The notes under the pieces are model-generated. The model was not told the DNA's origin. It worked only from the letters and a program-made list of their open reading frames with translations, and ran no database searches. A program made the translations under genes and the position numbers. From the NCBI GenBank assembly GCA_002437815.1, contig DJRP01000005.1, forward strand, positions 1 to 12,828: a stretch of DNA of 12,828 nt. Direction: 5' to 3'. This DNA is from Collinsella sp. UBA6357. GTDB lineage: Bacteria > Actinomycetota > Coriobacteriia > Coriobacteriales > Coriobacteriaceae. Positions within the stretch are counted from its first letter, which is position 1. The number at the start of each line of letters is the position of its first letter. Below, one piece after another: positions 7,401-12,828 of the stretch.

Positions 7401-9112
7401 TGACCATGCGCAACGACCTCGATCTCATCCAGCTCAACTCCTTCGGCTGCGGCCTCGACGCCCTCACCACCGATCAGGTGCAGGAGATTCTCGAGGCGAG
7501 CGGCAAGATCTACACCGTGCTCAAGATCGACGAGGTGTCGAACTTGGGCGCCGCCCGTATCCGTATCCGCTCGCTCATGGCCGCGCTCAAGGATCAAGAG
7601 GCCGAGCGCCGCGCCGAGGCGGAGGCTGCCGGCAAGGCCTATGAGCAGGGCGACGCCGCGCCGGTGACCCCGAGCATCGAGCAGCCGGCCTTTGCCACAC
7701 GCAAGTACACCTTCGAGGCGCAGCGCCCGAGCGCTTCGACCGCGTGGCCCAAGGTGCCCTTCACCGAGCAGATGCGCGAGGAGGGCTACACGATCCTCTG
7801 CCCGCAGATGGCGCCGATCCACTTCGACCTGGTCAAGGAGGTCTTCCGCGCCAACGGCTACAACCTGGAGCTTTTGCCCTCGACCGACCGCGGCGCCGTC
7901 GAGGCCGGCCTGCGCTACGTCAACAACGACATCTGCTACCCGTCGATTCTCGTCACGGGTCAGATCATGGAGGCCATCGAGAGCGGCAGGTACGACCTCT
8001 CCAAGACGGCCGTGGTGATCAGCCAGACGGGCGGCGGCTGCCGTGCCACCAACTACATCGCACTCATCCGCAAGGCCCTGCGCGAGAGCGGTCACCCCGA
8101 GATTCCGGTGATCTCGCTTTCTGCCGTGGCGCTCGGCGAGGACAACCCCGGTTTCAAGCTCACGCCGGGCATGCTCAAGGCCGCTGTGTACGCCGTGCTC
8201 TTCGGTGACGTGATGATGCAGATGCTCTACCGCTGCCGTCCCTACGAGGCCGAGCCGGGTGCCGCCAATGCGCTCTATGAGGAGTACATGGCGCGCGCTC
8301 GCAAGCTGGCGCCCAAGTTCTCCCGCCACAGCTACACCAAGCTCTGCCGCGATGCCATCCGTGCGTTTGACACCATGCCGCTCGTGGGCGAGGGCAGCAA
8401 GCCGCGCGTGGGCGTGGTCGGCGAGATCCTGGTCAAGTTCCACCCCACGGCCAACAACCACGTGGTCGACGTCATCGAGCGCGAGGGCTGCGAGGCCGTG
8501 GTGCCGGGCCTGCTCGACTTCTTCCTGTACTCGATGAGCAACGCGGAGCTACAGAAGGACGAGCTCGGCAGCTCCGCCACCACGCGTGCCGCCATGCAGA
8601 GCCTGATCAAGCTCGTAGACTGGATGCGCACGCCGGTCGAGGAGATGTTGGAGAAGTCGGAGCGCTTCGAGGCACCGGAGCGTATCGCCACCATGGCCGA
8701 GAAGGCCAGGACGGTGCTCTCCGTGTGCAACAACATGGGCGAGGGCTGGCTCCTCACGGCCGAGATGCTCGACCTCATCGACCACGGTGCACCCAATATC
8801 ATCTGCACGCAGCCGTTCGCCTGCCTGCCCAACCACGTGGTGGGCAAGGCTGTGATCAAGGAGCTGCGCCGCCAGCACCCCGAGAGCAACATCGTGGCCG
8901 TCGACTACGATCCGGGCGCGTCCGAGGTCAACCAGCTCAACCGCATCAAGCTCATGATCAGCGTGGCCAAGGAGAACCTGCGTGCGGGCAAGGGCTTCAA
9001 GCTCGAGAAGGTGGCGCCGCTTGCCATGGACGAGGTCACGGGCCAGATGCGCGCGCATGCCGAGGACGTTGACGACGTGGTCAAGCGCCTTTCCCGCGGC
9101 CTCAAGCACTAG
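4496..9112 (+). CDS. Fused acyl-CoA dehydratase activase-related protein (1538 aa)
   Basis: The protein joins activator and dehydratase-like parts of the 2-hydroxyacyl-CoA dehydratase family. ATPase unit 1 starts at about 41 (G-I-D-V-G-S-T-T) with cluster cysteines C160 ('N-G-T-C-A-G-G-T-G') and C199 ('S-R-C-G-V-F'). Unit 2 starts at about 356 (G-I-D-A-G-S-T-T) with C480, C484 and C519 ('S-R-C-T-V-F'). C160-C199 and C480-C519 are both 39 apart, the spacing of the two [4Fe-4S] ligands of the activator HgdC. Next come C641, C644, C648 and C667 (C-x2-C-x3-C-x18-C, a likely metal site), a DUF2229 region from about 706, 'G-R-P-Y-H-N-D-P-E-I-N-H' near 910, and an HgdB-like part at about 1100-1490 with 'Q-T-G-G-G-C-R-A-T-N-Y'. 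The family likely couples ATP hydrolysis to low-potential electron transfer in the cytoplasm; its substrate is unknown. The ribosome binding site is AGAGGAGAG. No separate dehydratase genes lie nearby. Confidence 0.95.
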   Translation: MSKLVAEMPKAPETGATTKIGDAAVPEGAIFNPENAYGQLHLGIDVGSTTVKLAVLDDDNRIVYAKYQRHHTDVRACARDLFVGAAGLLPEAQMTCAITGSGGLLLSQWLGLEFVQEVIASKRAVETLIPKTDVAIELGGEDAKIIYFDNGIEQRMNGTCAGGTGAFIDQMATLLHTDASGLNELAKNATTIYPIASRCGVFAKTDVQPLLNEGARPEDVAASIFQAVVTQTISGLACGRPIRGNVAFLGGPLQYLSELRHRFYLTLDLDEEHRIVPENAHLFVASGAAMAHESNKLSTFPQLIHDIDSLGDTQGSEVERLDPLFATDDDYREFKGRHDKEIVPKGELEGYQGRVFIGIDAGSTTMKAALVGEDGQLLHTWYGNNNGDILGTAKVIMADFYDHIPAGCTIGHVTTTGYGEALLIEALKADSGEIETVAHLRGAKAFLPGVEFILDIGGQDMKCLRVKDGVIEHIMLNEACSSGCGSFIESFAVSMDMDVRAFAKAAIEAKAPVDLGSRCTVFMNSRVKQAQKEGATVGDIAAGLSYSVIKNALFKVIKLRDPKEIGTQVIVQGGTFMSDATLRAFEQLTGVHAVRPDIAGCMGAYGAALLARDRAGADGVSSILSADEIARLTVTQKHVRCGRCSNNCQLTVNDFGGGRRFITGNRCEKGAGHKKQKTQAPNLFKQKNELLFNREVLDPDEAPRGTVGIPRALNMYENYPFWHAFFTRLGFSVQLSDQSSKKTYQAGIESMPSESVCYPAKMSHGHVMNLIDRDVDFIWMPCVRWERKEDPTAGNCYNCPIVMSYPTALGLNIDEIREQNIEFLYPFVPYHDKTELKHRLYQVLAVDRVADAEAGHGRVRGPKITRSEIDAAVNAAYEADARFHEDIQTMGEEALKWVEEHGGHGIVLAGRPYHNDPEINHALPELISSFGFVVFTEDSLAHLVKPERPIRVVDQWMYHSRLYAVARFVTMRNDLDLIQLNSFGCGLDALTTDQVQEILEASGKIYTVLKIDEVSNLGAARIRIRSLMAALKDQEAERRAEAEAAGKAYEQGDAAPVTPSIEQPAFATRKYTFEAQRPSASTAWPKVPFTEQMREEGYTILCPQMAPIHFDLVKEVFRANGYNLELLPSTDRGAVEAGLRYVNNDICYPSILVTGQIMEAIESGRYDLSKTAVVISQTGGGCRATNYIALIRKALRESGHPEIPVISLSAVALGEDNPGFKLTPGMLKAAVYAVLFGDVMMQMLYRCRPYEAEPGAANALYEEYMARARKLAPKFSRHSYTKLCRDAIRAFDTMPLVGEGSKPRVGVVGEILVKFHPTANNHVVDVIEREGCEAVVPGLLDFFLYSMSNAELQKDELGSSATTRAAMQSLIKLVDWMRTPVEEMLEKSERFEAPERIATMAEKARTVLSVCNNMGEGWLLTAEMLDLIDHGAPNIICTQPFACLPNHVVGKAVIKELRRQHPESNIVAVDYDPGASEVNQLNRIKLMISVAKENLRAGKGFKLEKVAPLAMDEVTGQMRAHAEDVDDVVKRLSRGLKH

Positions 9113-9124
9113 CGATCCAAAACT

Positions 9125-9154
9125 GATCCCAAAGTGCCAGGGGAAAAGGGGTCA
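9125..9154. repeat. 30-bp intergenic repeat, copy 1
   Basis: This copy matches 9217-9246 in 28 of 30 positions, 92 bases away. Its ends can pair (TGATCCC 9124-9130 with GGGGTCA 9148-9154, including one T-G wobble). It starts 12 bases after the activase stop codon and probably belongs to a dispersed repeat family of this genome. Confidence 0.7.
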
Positions 9155-9166
9155 AATTGGTGCATC

Positions 9167-9194
9167 GGGGCGGTGGCCGTGCGGCTGCCGCCCT
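9167..9194 (+). terminator. GC-rich hairpin, probable terminator of the activase operon
   Basis: GGGCGGTGGCC (9168-9178) pairs with GGCTGCCGCCC (9183-9193) through 11 pairs, two of them G-T wobbles, around a 4-base loop. TCTTTGCTG follows, a poor but present T-rich tail. It lies about 55 bases after the stop codon, exactly between the two repeat copies. It could equally be the core of that repeat element. Confidence 0.4.
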
Positions 9195-9216
9195 CTTTGC
9201 TGCCGGCACCCAGGGT

Positions 9217-9246
9217 GGTCCCAAAGTGCCAGGGGAAAAGGGATCA
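9217..9246. repeat. 30-bp intergenic repeat, copy 2
   Basis: This is the second copy of the unit at 9125-9154. The two differences fall in the outer stem: copy 1 has A and G where copy 2 has G and A, and in both copies the ends still pair (here TGGTCCC 9216-9222 with GGGATCA 9240-9246, one G-T wobble). Confidence 0.7.
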
Positions 9247-9294
9247 GAGTTATTGTACAAATGTCCGTTTAAGTTTACGCTAAGGGGTGTTTGT

Positions 9295-9323
9295 TAGACT
9301 GCGCTGCAGAATGAATCAGTCTA
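9295..9323 (+). promoter_or_regulatory. Inverted repeat in the leader of the sulfotransferase gene
   Basis: TAGACTG (9295-9301) and CAGTCTA (9317-9323) are perfect 7-bp arms around 15 bases that contain CTGCAG. It lies 30 bases before the chosen start codon and could be an operator or a leader stem-loop. Upstream, TTGTAC (9254-9259) and TACGCT (9277-9282) with a 17-base spacer are a weak promoter candidate. Confidence 0.4.
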
Positions 9324-9353
9324 GAAGCGTCCCTTATGCGGAGGAAAACGTCA

Positions 9354-11141
9354 ATGGCAACCGAAAACGGCAAAGACGATACGAACAAGATAGGCGAGGC
9401 CGTCTCCCCGGCTCGAAAATCCGCGCACCGCGGCATCTCGCGTCGCGCCGTGATTGCGGGTGCGGTGGCCGCTGTGGCGGCGATCGGTGGCGGGGTTGCC
9501 GTGGCGCACGCCAAGGGTTCGGCATCGAGTGGGAGCACTTCGAGTGCGTCCGATGGCTCTGCGACAGCCTCGAGTGAGTTGACAGACGATGAGAAGGCAC
9601 TTCTCAAGCAGTTCAAGGCGATCTATAACGTGGAGAATCAGGCCGCAATCAAACAGAAAATAGACGAGGAGTACGCGGCGGGCACCTACGATGACGCTTC
9701 GCCCTACGTGGTCGCTAATCCTTTTGGGACTGACACCCTCAGCTGCTACGTGCGCTTTGCCACGACTGACGCCGTGACGGTCTCATATGCTGTCGCCGGG
9801 CGCAAAAAGAGTGGCGATACGGCGAAGGTCGCGGAGTTCGAGCGCGTGCCGGCCGGTGGCGACATCGCATCGACCGAGCACGAGTTCAAAGTCTGGGGTC
9901 TTATCCCCAACACCGAGAATACGGTCACGCTCACTTGCACCGACGAGGCGGGGACGGCGCGCACCTCGACCTTCACGGTCACGGCGCCCGCGCTTAAGGG
10001 CACCGAGGAAGAGCAGCTCAAGGTCACGGCGGGGGAGTCCAACACGCAGCTTGCCGACGGTCTCTACGCAATCCTCGGCAACGACTCGTCTAAGCTCGAC
10101 TTTATGTACTTCTACGACAATGCGGGGCAGATTCGCGGCGAGGTGCCGATCATCGGTTACCGCAGCCACCGTTTGCTGTTCCCGGGCGATGGCAGCGCGA
10201 TCTTCAGTGTCGCACCGACTAAGCTCGCCCGCGTGAGCGCGCTCGGGCAGGTTATGGCCGTCTACGATACGGGCAGCTACGAGCTCCATCACGACTACGC
10301 CTTCGACGGCAACGGCAACCTGCTTGTGCTTGCGAGCGACGCGGGCTCCGAGACCGATCTGGACGTCGACCGCAAGGGCGAGGACAAATCCAAGTCCGAC
10401 CGCGTGAGCGTCGAGGACATGCTCATCAAGATCGACACCGCGACGGGCGAGGTCACCAAAGTTGTCGATCTGGGTGACATCTTCCCCGCGCTCAAGGCGA
10501 GCGCGAAGGTTGCGAGCGACGGCGACCTCGACTGGATCCATATCAACACCGTTCAGTGGCTGGGCAACGACACCGTGCTGCTGAGCTCGCGCGAAACCTC
10601 GACCATCATCAAGCTTACCGATATCTTTGGTGCGCCCACGGTTGACTGGCTCATGGGTTCTCTCGATTTTTGGGCGGGGAGCGGTTTCGAGGATAAGGTG
10701 CTCCAGGCGCAGGGTGATTTTTCGCTCAACGCCGGGCAGCACAGCGTGACCTACCTGCCGAGCAAGGACACAGCACAGACGGGCTGCTACGACCTGCTCG
10801 TCTTCGACAACAACCTGGGTGCCGCCGAAAGCTATCCCAAGTTCGACTGGGGCAAGCTCGGTGCGGCCGTGGTCACGGACTACAGCAAGGGCGAGCATTC
10901 CTTCGCGCGTCGGTTCGCGGTGGACGAGCAGGCACGCACCTACACGCTTACCGAACAGTTCGAGGTCCCGTTCTCGGGCTACGTGAGCAGCGTGCAGAAC
11001 GTGGGCGACGCCGGCAGCGTTCTCGTGGATTCGGGTCAGAAGAAGACCTTCACCGAGTACGACCGCTACGGTCTGCCGATCAGGACCTACGAGATGGCGG
11101 CGGAGAAGTACATCTATCGCGTCTACAAATACGAGCTGTAG
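9354..11141 (+). CDS. Secreted arylsulfate sulfotransferase, Tat-type signal (595 aa)
   Basis: PAPS-independent enzymes of this family move sulfate from one phenolic sulfate ester to another phenol outside the cytoplasm. The start is the ATG at 9354 with GGAGG 9 bases upstream; an in-frame ATG at 9336 has no ribosome binding site. Residues 28-53 are a twin-arginine signal (I-S-R-R at 28-31, hydrophobic stretch, A-H-A cleavage site at 51-53), followed by a Ser/Ala-rich linker (54-76). An N-terminal beta domain (about 100-215, Arylsulfotran_N type) precedes a propeller. Residues matching the catalytic set of E. coli AssT (H252, H356, R374, H436) are visible: H312/H313 in 'E-L-H-H-D-Y', H396 in 'D-W-I-H-I-N', R413 in 'S-S-R-E', and H463 in 'G-Q-H-S'. 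H463 would accept the sulfate. No DsbL/DsbI-type partner genes are present. It converges with the DUF389 gene. Confidence 0.93.
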   Translation: MATENGKDDTNKIGEAVSPARKSAHRGISRRAVIAGAVAAVAAIGGGVAVAHAKGSASSGSTSSASDGSATASSELTDDEKALLKQFKAIYNVENQAAIKQKIDEEYAAGTYDDASPYVVANPFGTDTLSCYVRFATTDAVTVSYAVAGRKKSGDTAKVAEFERVPAGGDIASTEHEFKVWGLIPNTENTVTLTCTDEAGTARTSTFTVTAPALKGTEEEQLKVTAGESNTQLADGLYAILGNDSSKLDFMYFYDNAGQIRGEVPIIGYRSHRLLFPGDGSAIFSVAPTKLARVSALGQVMAVYDTGSYELHHDYAFDGNGNLLVLASDAGSETDLDVDRKGEDKSKSDRVSVEDMLIKIDTATGEVTKVVDLGDIFPALKASAKVASDGDLDWIHINTVQWLGNDTVLLSSRETSTIIKLTDIFGAPTVDWLMGSLDFWAGSGFEDKVLQAQGDFSLNAGQHSVTYLPSKDTAQTGCYDLLVFDNNLGAAESYPKFDWGKLGAAVVTDYSKGEHSFARRFAVDEQARTYTLTEQFEVPFSGYVSSVQNVGDAGSVLVDSGQKKTFTEYDRYGLPIRTYEMAAEKYIYRVYKYEL

Positions 11142-11194
11142 ACGGAGTCGTCGGGAGCGAACGGGGCCGTCCGGCACGAACGGGTGCTGCTACG

Positions 11195-12385
11195 TCACTC
11201 CACTTCGAATTCTACGCGGTCGAGCTCGGGGACGTTGAGGGTGATGAGCTTGCGGGCGACGCGGCGATCGTGAGTGTCGAGTCGCTCGCTGGTGATCACG
11301 TGCGCCACGGTCTCACGCTTGACCACGCCGCGCTCGCTGCCCTGTGTTGCCGAGGTCTCGACGGCGACGGTGTAATCCTCAAACCCCGGCAGCACCGCGG
11401 AGAGCTCGCGCGTGGTCTCGGTCACGCCGTAGCCGTCCGAGACGCCCGCCTGCGCCGAGCCGATCGAGCCCGCCGTCATGACGATGCACGGGATGGCGAA
11501 GATGACGGTGCCCAGGATGATCCGACGGCGCACTTTGCGCGAGAGCGCCGTGGCCTCGCGGTTCTCCTGCGGGGTGACGATGCCGTCGCCGTTGAGGTCG
11601 CGCTTGAGCGGCACGTGCAGGATGAGTAGCACCGCCTCGGCCGCGAGCGCGATAAAGACCACGTTGATGCCAAACTCGTAGAACGCCGAGAGAAAGAGCG
11701 TCCCGTTGGCGATCGCGATGCCGTAACCCGCTGCGCAGAGCGGCGGCATGAGGGCTGTCGCCACCGCGACGCCCGCGATGAGCGTGGTGGGTTCCTGTTC
11801 GCGCGAGTTGCCGAGACCACCCGCAAAACCGCCGGCGAGCGCGACGATCAGGTCCCAGACGGTGGGCGTGGAGTTGTCGATGATGGCGGCCGTCGTGGTG
11901 CCGAGCGGGGAGAACTTGAAGTAGAGCGTCGAGGTGAGCAGGCAGAATGCCATCTGGAGAGCGAGCCCGGCGATGGCCTCGACGGTGATGTCGCGGTCGA
12001 GCGTGGCGATGCCGTAGGCCATGGCCAGGACCGAGCCCATGAGCGGGCAGATGAGCATGGCGCCCACGATGGCGATGTCGGAGTCGATGTCGAGTCCGAT
12101 GCACGCGATGAGCATCGCGACGATCAAGATGCAGAGGTGCGAGCCGGTGAGGCGCGCTCCGCTGACAAAACGGCGATGGATCACGCGGTAGGTTGCGCGA
12201 CCCTCGCGGATGTTGAAGGCGCGCTTGAGAAAGCGGACGGTGCGGTCAAGGACATCGTGGCACGAGGAGCGGATCCCGCGGCGATGTTGCCGGCGTTTGG
12301 ACGGTACTTTGACCTGTTGTTTGCTGGTCTCCGAGCTCAAGCCTCGTGTCACCCGCCTTCTTCGACCGAGCTGCATATACGACAT
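11195..12385 (-). CDS. DUF389 (TIGR00341-type) polytopic membrane protein (about 396 aa)
   Basis: This is an integral membrane protein of unknown function. A basic N-terminal part (about 1-80) is followed by six to seven hydrophobic segments between about 83 and 335, with the family's marks 'G-A-M-L-I-C-P-L-M-G-S', 'S-T-L-Y-F', 'P-T-V-W-D-L-I-V-A-L-A-G-G' and 'A-T-A-L-M-P-P-L-C-A-A-G-Y-G'. A soluble C-terminal tail of about 75 residues ends the protein. Between the last two membrane segments, D263-L-N-G-D-G-I-V-T-P-Q-E274 fits the 12-residue EF-hand calcium loop. The start is uncertain: ATG 12385 lies 9 bases after a TATATA box (leaderless type), GTG 12352 is an alternative, and extension to ATG 12478 adds an unlikely Pro-rich stretch without a ribosome binding site. 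It ends 53 bp from the sulfotransferase stop codon. Confidence 0.85.
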   Translation of the reverse strand: MSYMQLGRRRRVTRGLSSETSKQQVKVPSKRRQHRRGIRSSCHDVLDRTVRFLKRAFNIREGRATYRVIHRRFVSGARLTGSHLCILIVAMLIACIGLDIDSDIAIVGAMLICPLMGSVLAMAYGIATLDRDITVEAIAGLALQMAFCLLTSTLYFKFSPLGTTTAAIIDNSTPTVWDLIVALAGGFAGGLGNSREQEPTTLIAGVAVATALMPPLCAAGYGIAIANGTLFLSAFYEFGINVVFIALAAEAVLLILHVPLKRDLNGDGIVTPQENREATALSRKVRRRIILGTVIFAIPCIVMTAGSIGSAQAGVSDGYGVTETTRELSAVLPGFEDYTVAVETSATQGSERGVVKRETVAHVITSERLDTHDRRVARKLITLNVPELDRVEFEVE

Positions 12386-12392
12386 CCGGTGA

Positions 12393-12402
12393 GGTATATA
12401 CC
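12393..12402 (-). promoter_or_regulatory. Candidate -10 element for the DUF389 gene
   Basis: GGTATATACC is a perfect palindrome containing TATATA, in an otherwise GC-rich stretch, read on the minus strand just before the ATG at 12385. Transcription from it would start only a few bases before that ATG. No convincing -35 hexamer is present. Confidence 0.3.
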
Positions 12403-12492
12403 CGACCGGTGCGGTCTTTGGTGCCGGTGGCGGGAAGAAATCCCAAGTTTGGGGCCGTTGGCGCCCGAGCGAGGGCATCGTCCCACAAAGGT

Positions 12493-12546
12493 GCCCCGCC
12501 AGGCCTCCTCGCGGAACAAAATCCTCACTCGGTGGCCTGACGGGGC
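12493..12546 (-). repeat. Long-stem hairpin element between OPT and DUF389 genes
   Basis: As minus-strand RNA, GCCCCGTCAGGCC (12546-12534) pairs with GGCCTGGCGGGGC (12505-12493) in 13 pairs with one G-U wobble, around a 28-base loop. The wobble makes pairing complete only on this strand; on plus it is a C-A mismatch. ACCTTTGT follows. It could act as the terminator of the OPT gene or be a repetitive extragenic palindrome. Confidence 0.5.
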
Positions 12547-12560
12547 AAAATCCTCGCTCG
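12517..12560. repeat. Two 15-bp direct repeats overlapping the hairpin element
   Basis: CAAAATCCTCACTCG (12517-12531) and CAAAATCCTCGCTCG (12546-12560) match in 14 of 15 positions and are spaced 29 bases. One copy lies in the hairpin loop, the other starts at its base, so the element seems to be built from a repeated unit. Confidence 0.6.
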
Positions 12561-12588
12561 ACAGCGGTTTGTCAAAACGGCGTAACGA

Positions 12589-12828
12589 TTATCCCAGCAG
12601 GTTCATCCCCACGGAAACAAACGCCAGGATCACGCCGACGATCGACTCGCCGCCGAGCAGGCCGCTCGCCACGACCAGACCCTGCTCCTGGAAGGCGGCA
12701 TCCTTCGCAGCCTTTTCCTCGGCAGAGAGACCGGTCGCGGCATCGCGGTGCGCTACCCACTTGTCATAGGCGAGCTTGACCACGGAGCCCAAGAACGCCG
12801 TGAGCGACATGTAGAACGGCAGGTAGAC
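12589..12828 (-). CDS. OPT-family transporter, C-terminal end (5' part beyond window edge)
   Basis: The last 79 residues of a minus-strand gene are present, open to the right edge and ending in TAA at 12591-12589. 'L-P-F-Y-M-S-L-T-A-F-L-G-S-V-V-K-L' begins the visible part, then a charged loop, then 'G-L-V-V-A-S-G-L-L-G-G-E-S-I-V-G-V', which resembles the final segment of oligopeptide transporter (OPT) family proteins that import small peptides or metal chelates. The Met at 12810 is internal, since the frame continues upstream in conserved sequence. With so little visible, the substrate and subfamily cannot be given. Confidence 0.8.
   Translation of the reverse strand, partial: VYLPFYMSLTAFLGSVVKLAYDKWVAHRDAATGLSAEEKAAKDAAFQEQGLVVASGLLGGESIVGVILAFVSVGMNLLG

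Noticed and set aside
3587..8461. Very long open frame (1624 codons) on the minus strand antisense to the regulator and activase genes
   Set aside because: It lies opposite two genes with unmistakable domains. Its translation is repetitive in Ala, Val, Glu, Asp, His and Leu with no motif, as expected from reading the complement of GC-rich third positions.
9783..11177. Open frame of 464 codons antisense to the sulfotransferase gene
   Set aside because: It is a mirror of a gene with complete catalytic motifs. It has no recognisable domain and is explained by codon bias.
11172..11189. Six-pair hairpin between the convergent sulfotransferase and DUF389 genes
   Set aside because: The stem is short with a wobble and has no T-tract on either strand, so it is too weak to call a bidirectional terminator.
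12386..12478. 31-residue N-terminal extension of the DUF389 protein
   Set aside because: The stretch is Pro-rich, lacks a ribosome binding site and covers the candidate promoter. The family does not need it.
12137..12769. Plus-strand open frame of 210 codons spanning the intergenic hairpin element
   Set aside because: It crosses the DUF389 start region, the hairpin with direct repeats and the OPT end. It has no domain and mixed composition, so it is a chance frame.

Overview
The window looks like a chromosomal segment of a gut actinobacterium of the class Coriobacteriia, most probably Collinsella or a close relative. This is inferred from the GC-rich codon usage of most genes, the very long fused acyl-CoA dehydratase activase, the Tat-type arylsulfate sulfotransferase and the DUF389/OPT neighbours. 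No rRNA, tRNA, CRISPR array or transposase was seen.

Left region (1-3300, minus strand): two translationally coupled genes of an uncharacterised family. The upstream gene (720 aa) has two related halves. The downstream gene, cut by the left edge, is a paralogue of its C-terminal half. All three units carry the same 'P-F-x-x-G-D-I' signature. This stretch is less GC-rich than the rest: one sampled 60-base line near 2000 has 32 G+C, one near 8400 has 41. It is probably accessory DNA.

Middle-left (3290-3750): a 41-aa hydrophobic, basic-tailed peptide is encoded at 3364-3489. Its ribosome binding site lies inside a hairpin that ends at the start codon. On the opposite strand, a promoter-like sequence (3558-3586) and a T-tract terminator (3469-3501) predict an antisense RNA of about 80 nt over the end of the peptide gene. 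Together these look like an undescribed type I toxin-antitoxin locus, which is the most interesting feature here. A strong intergenic hairpin (3627-3653) follows, then a palindrome-rich control region of the next operon.

Centre (3749-9112, plus): a TetR-family regulator is followed 15 bp later by a 1538-aa protein that joins two BadF/HgdC-type ATPase activase units, a cysteine motif, a DUF2229 region and an HgdB-like C-terminal part. The pair probably forms one operon autoregulated through the palindromes. A 241-bp spacer follows, with two copies of a 30-bp repeat on either side of a GC-rich hairpin that may be the terminator.

Right (9354-12828): a secreted, Tat-dependent arylsulfate sulfotransferase (plus strand) converges on a DUF389 membrane protein (minus strand), whose cytoplasmic loop carries an EF-hand-like sequence. 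Between this gene and the 3' end of an OPT-family transporter (minus, cut by the right edge) lies a long-stem hairpin element with internal direct repeats.
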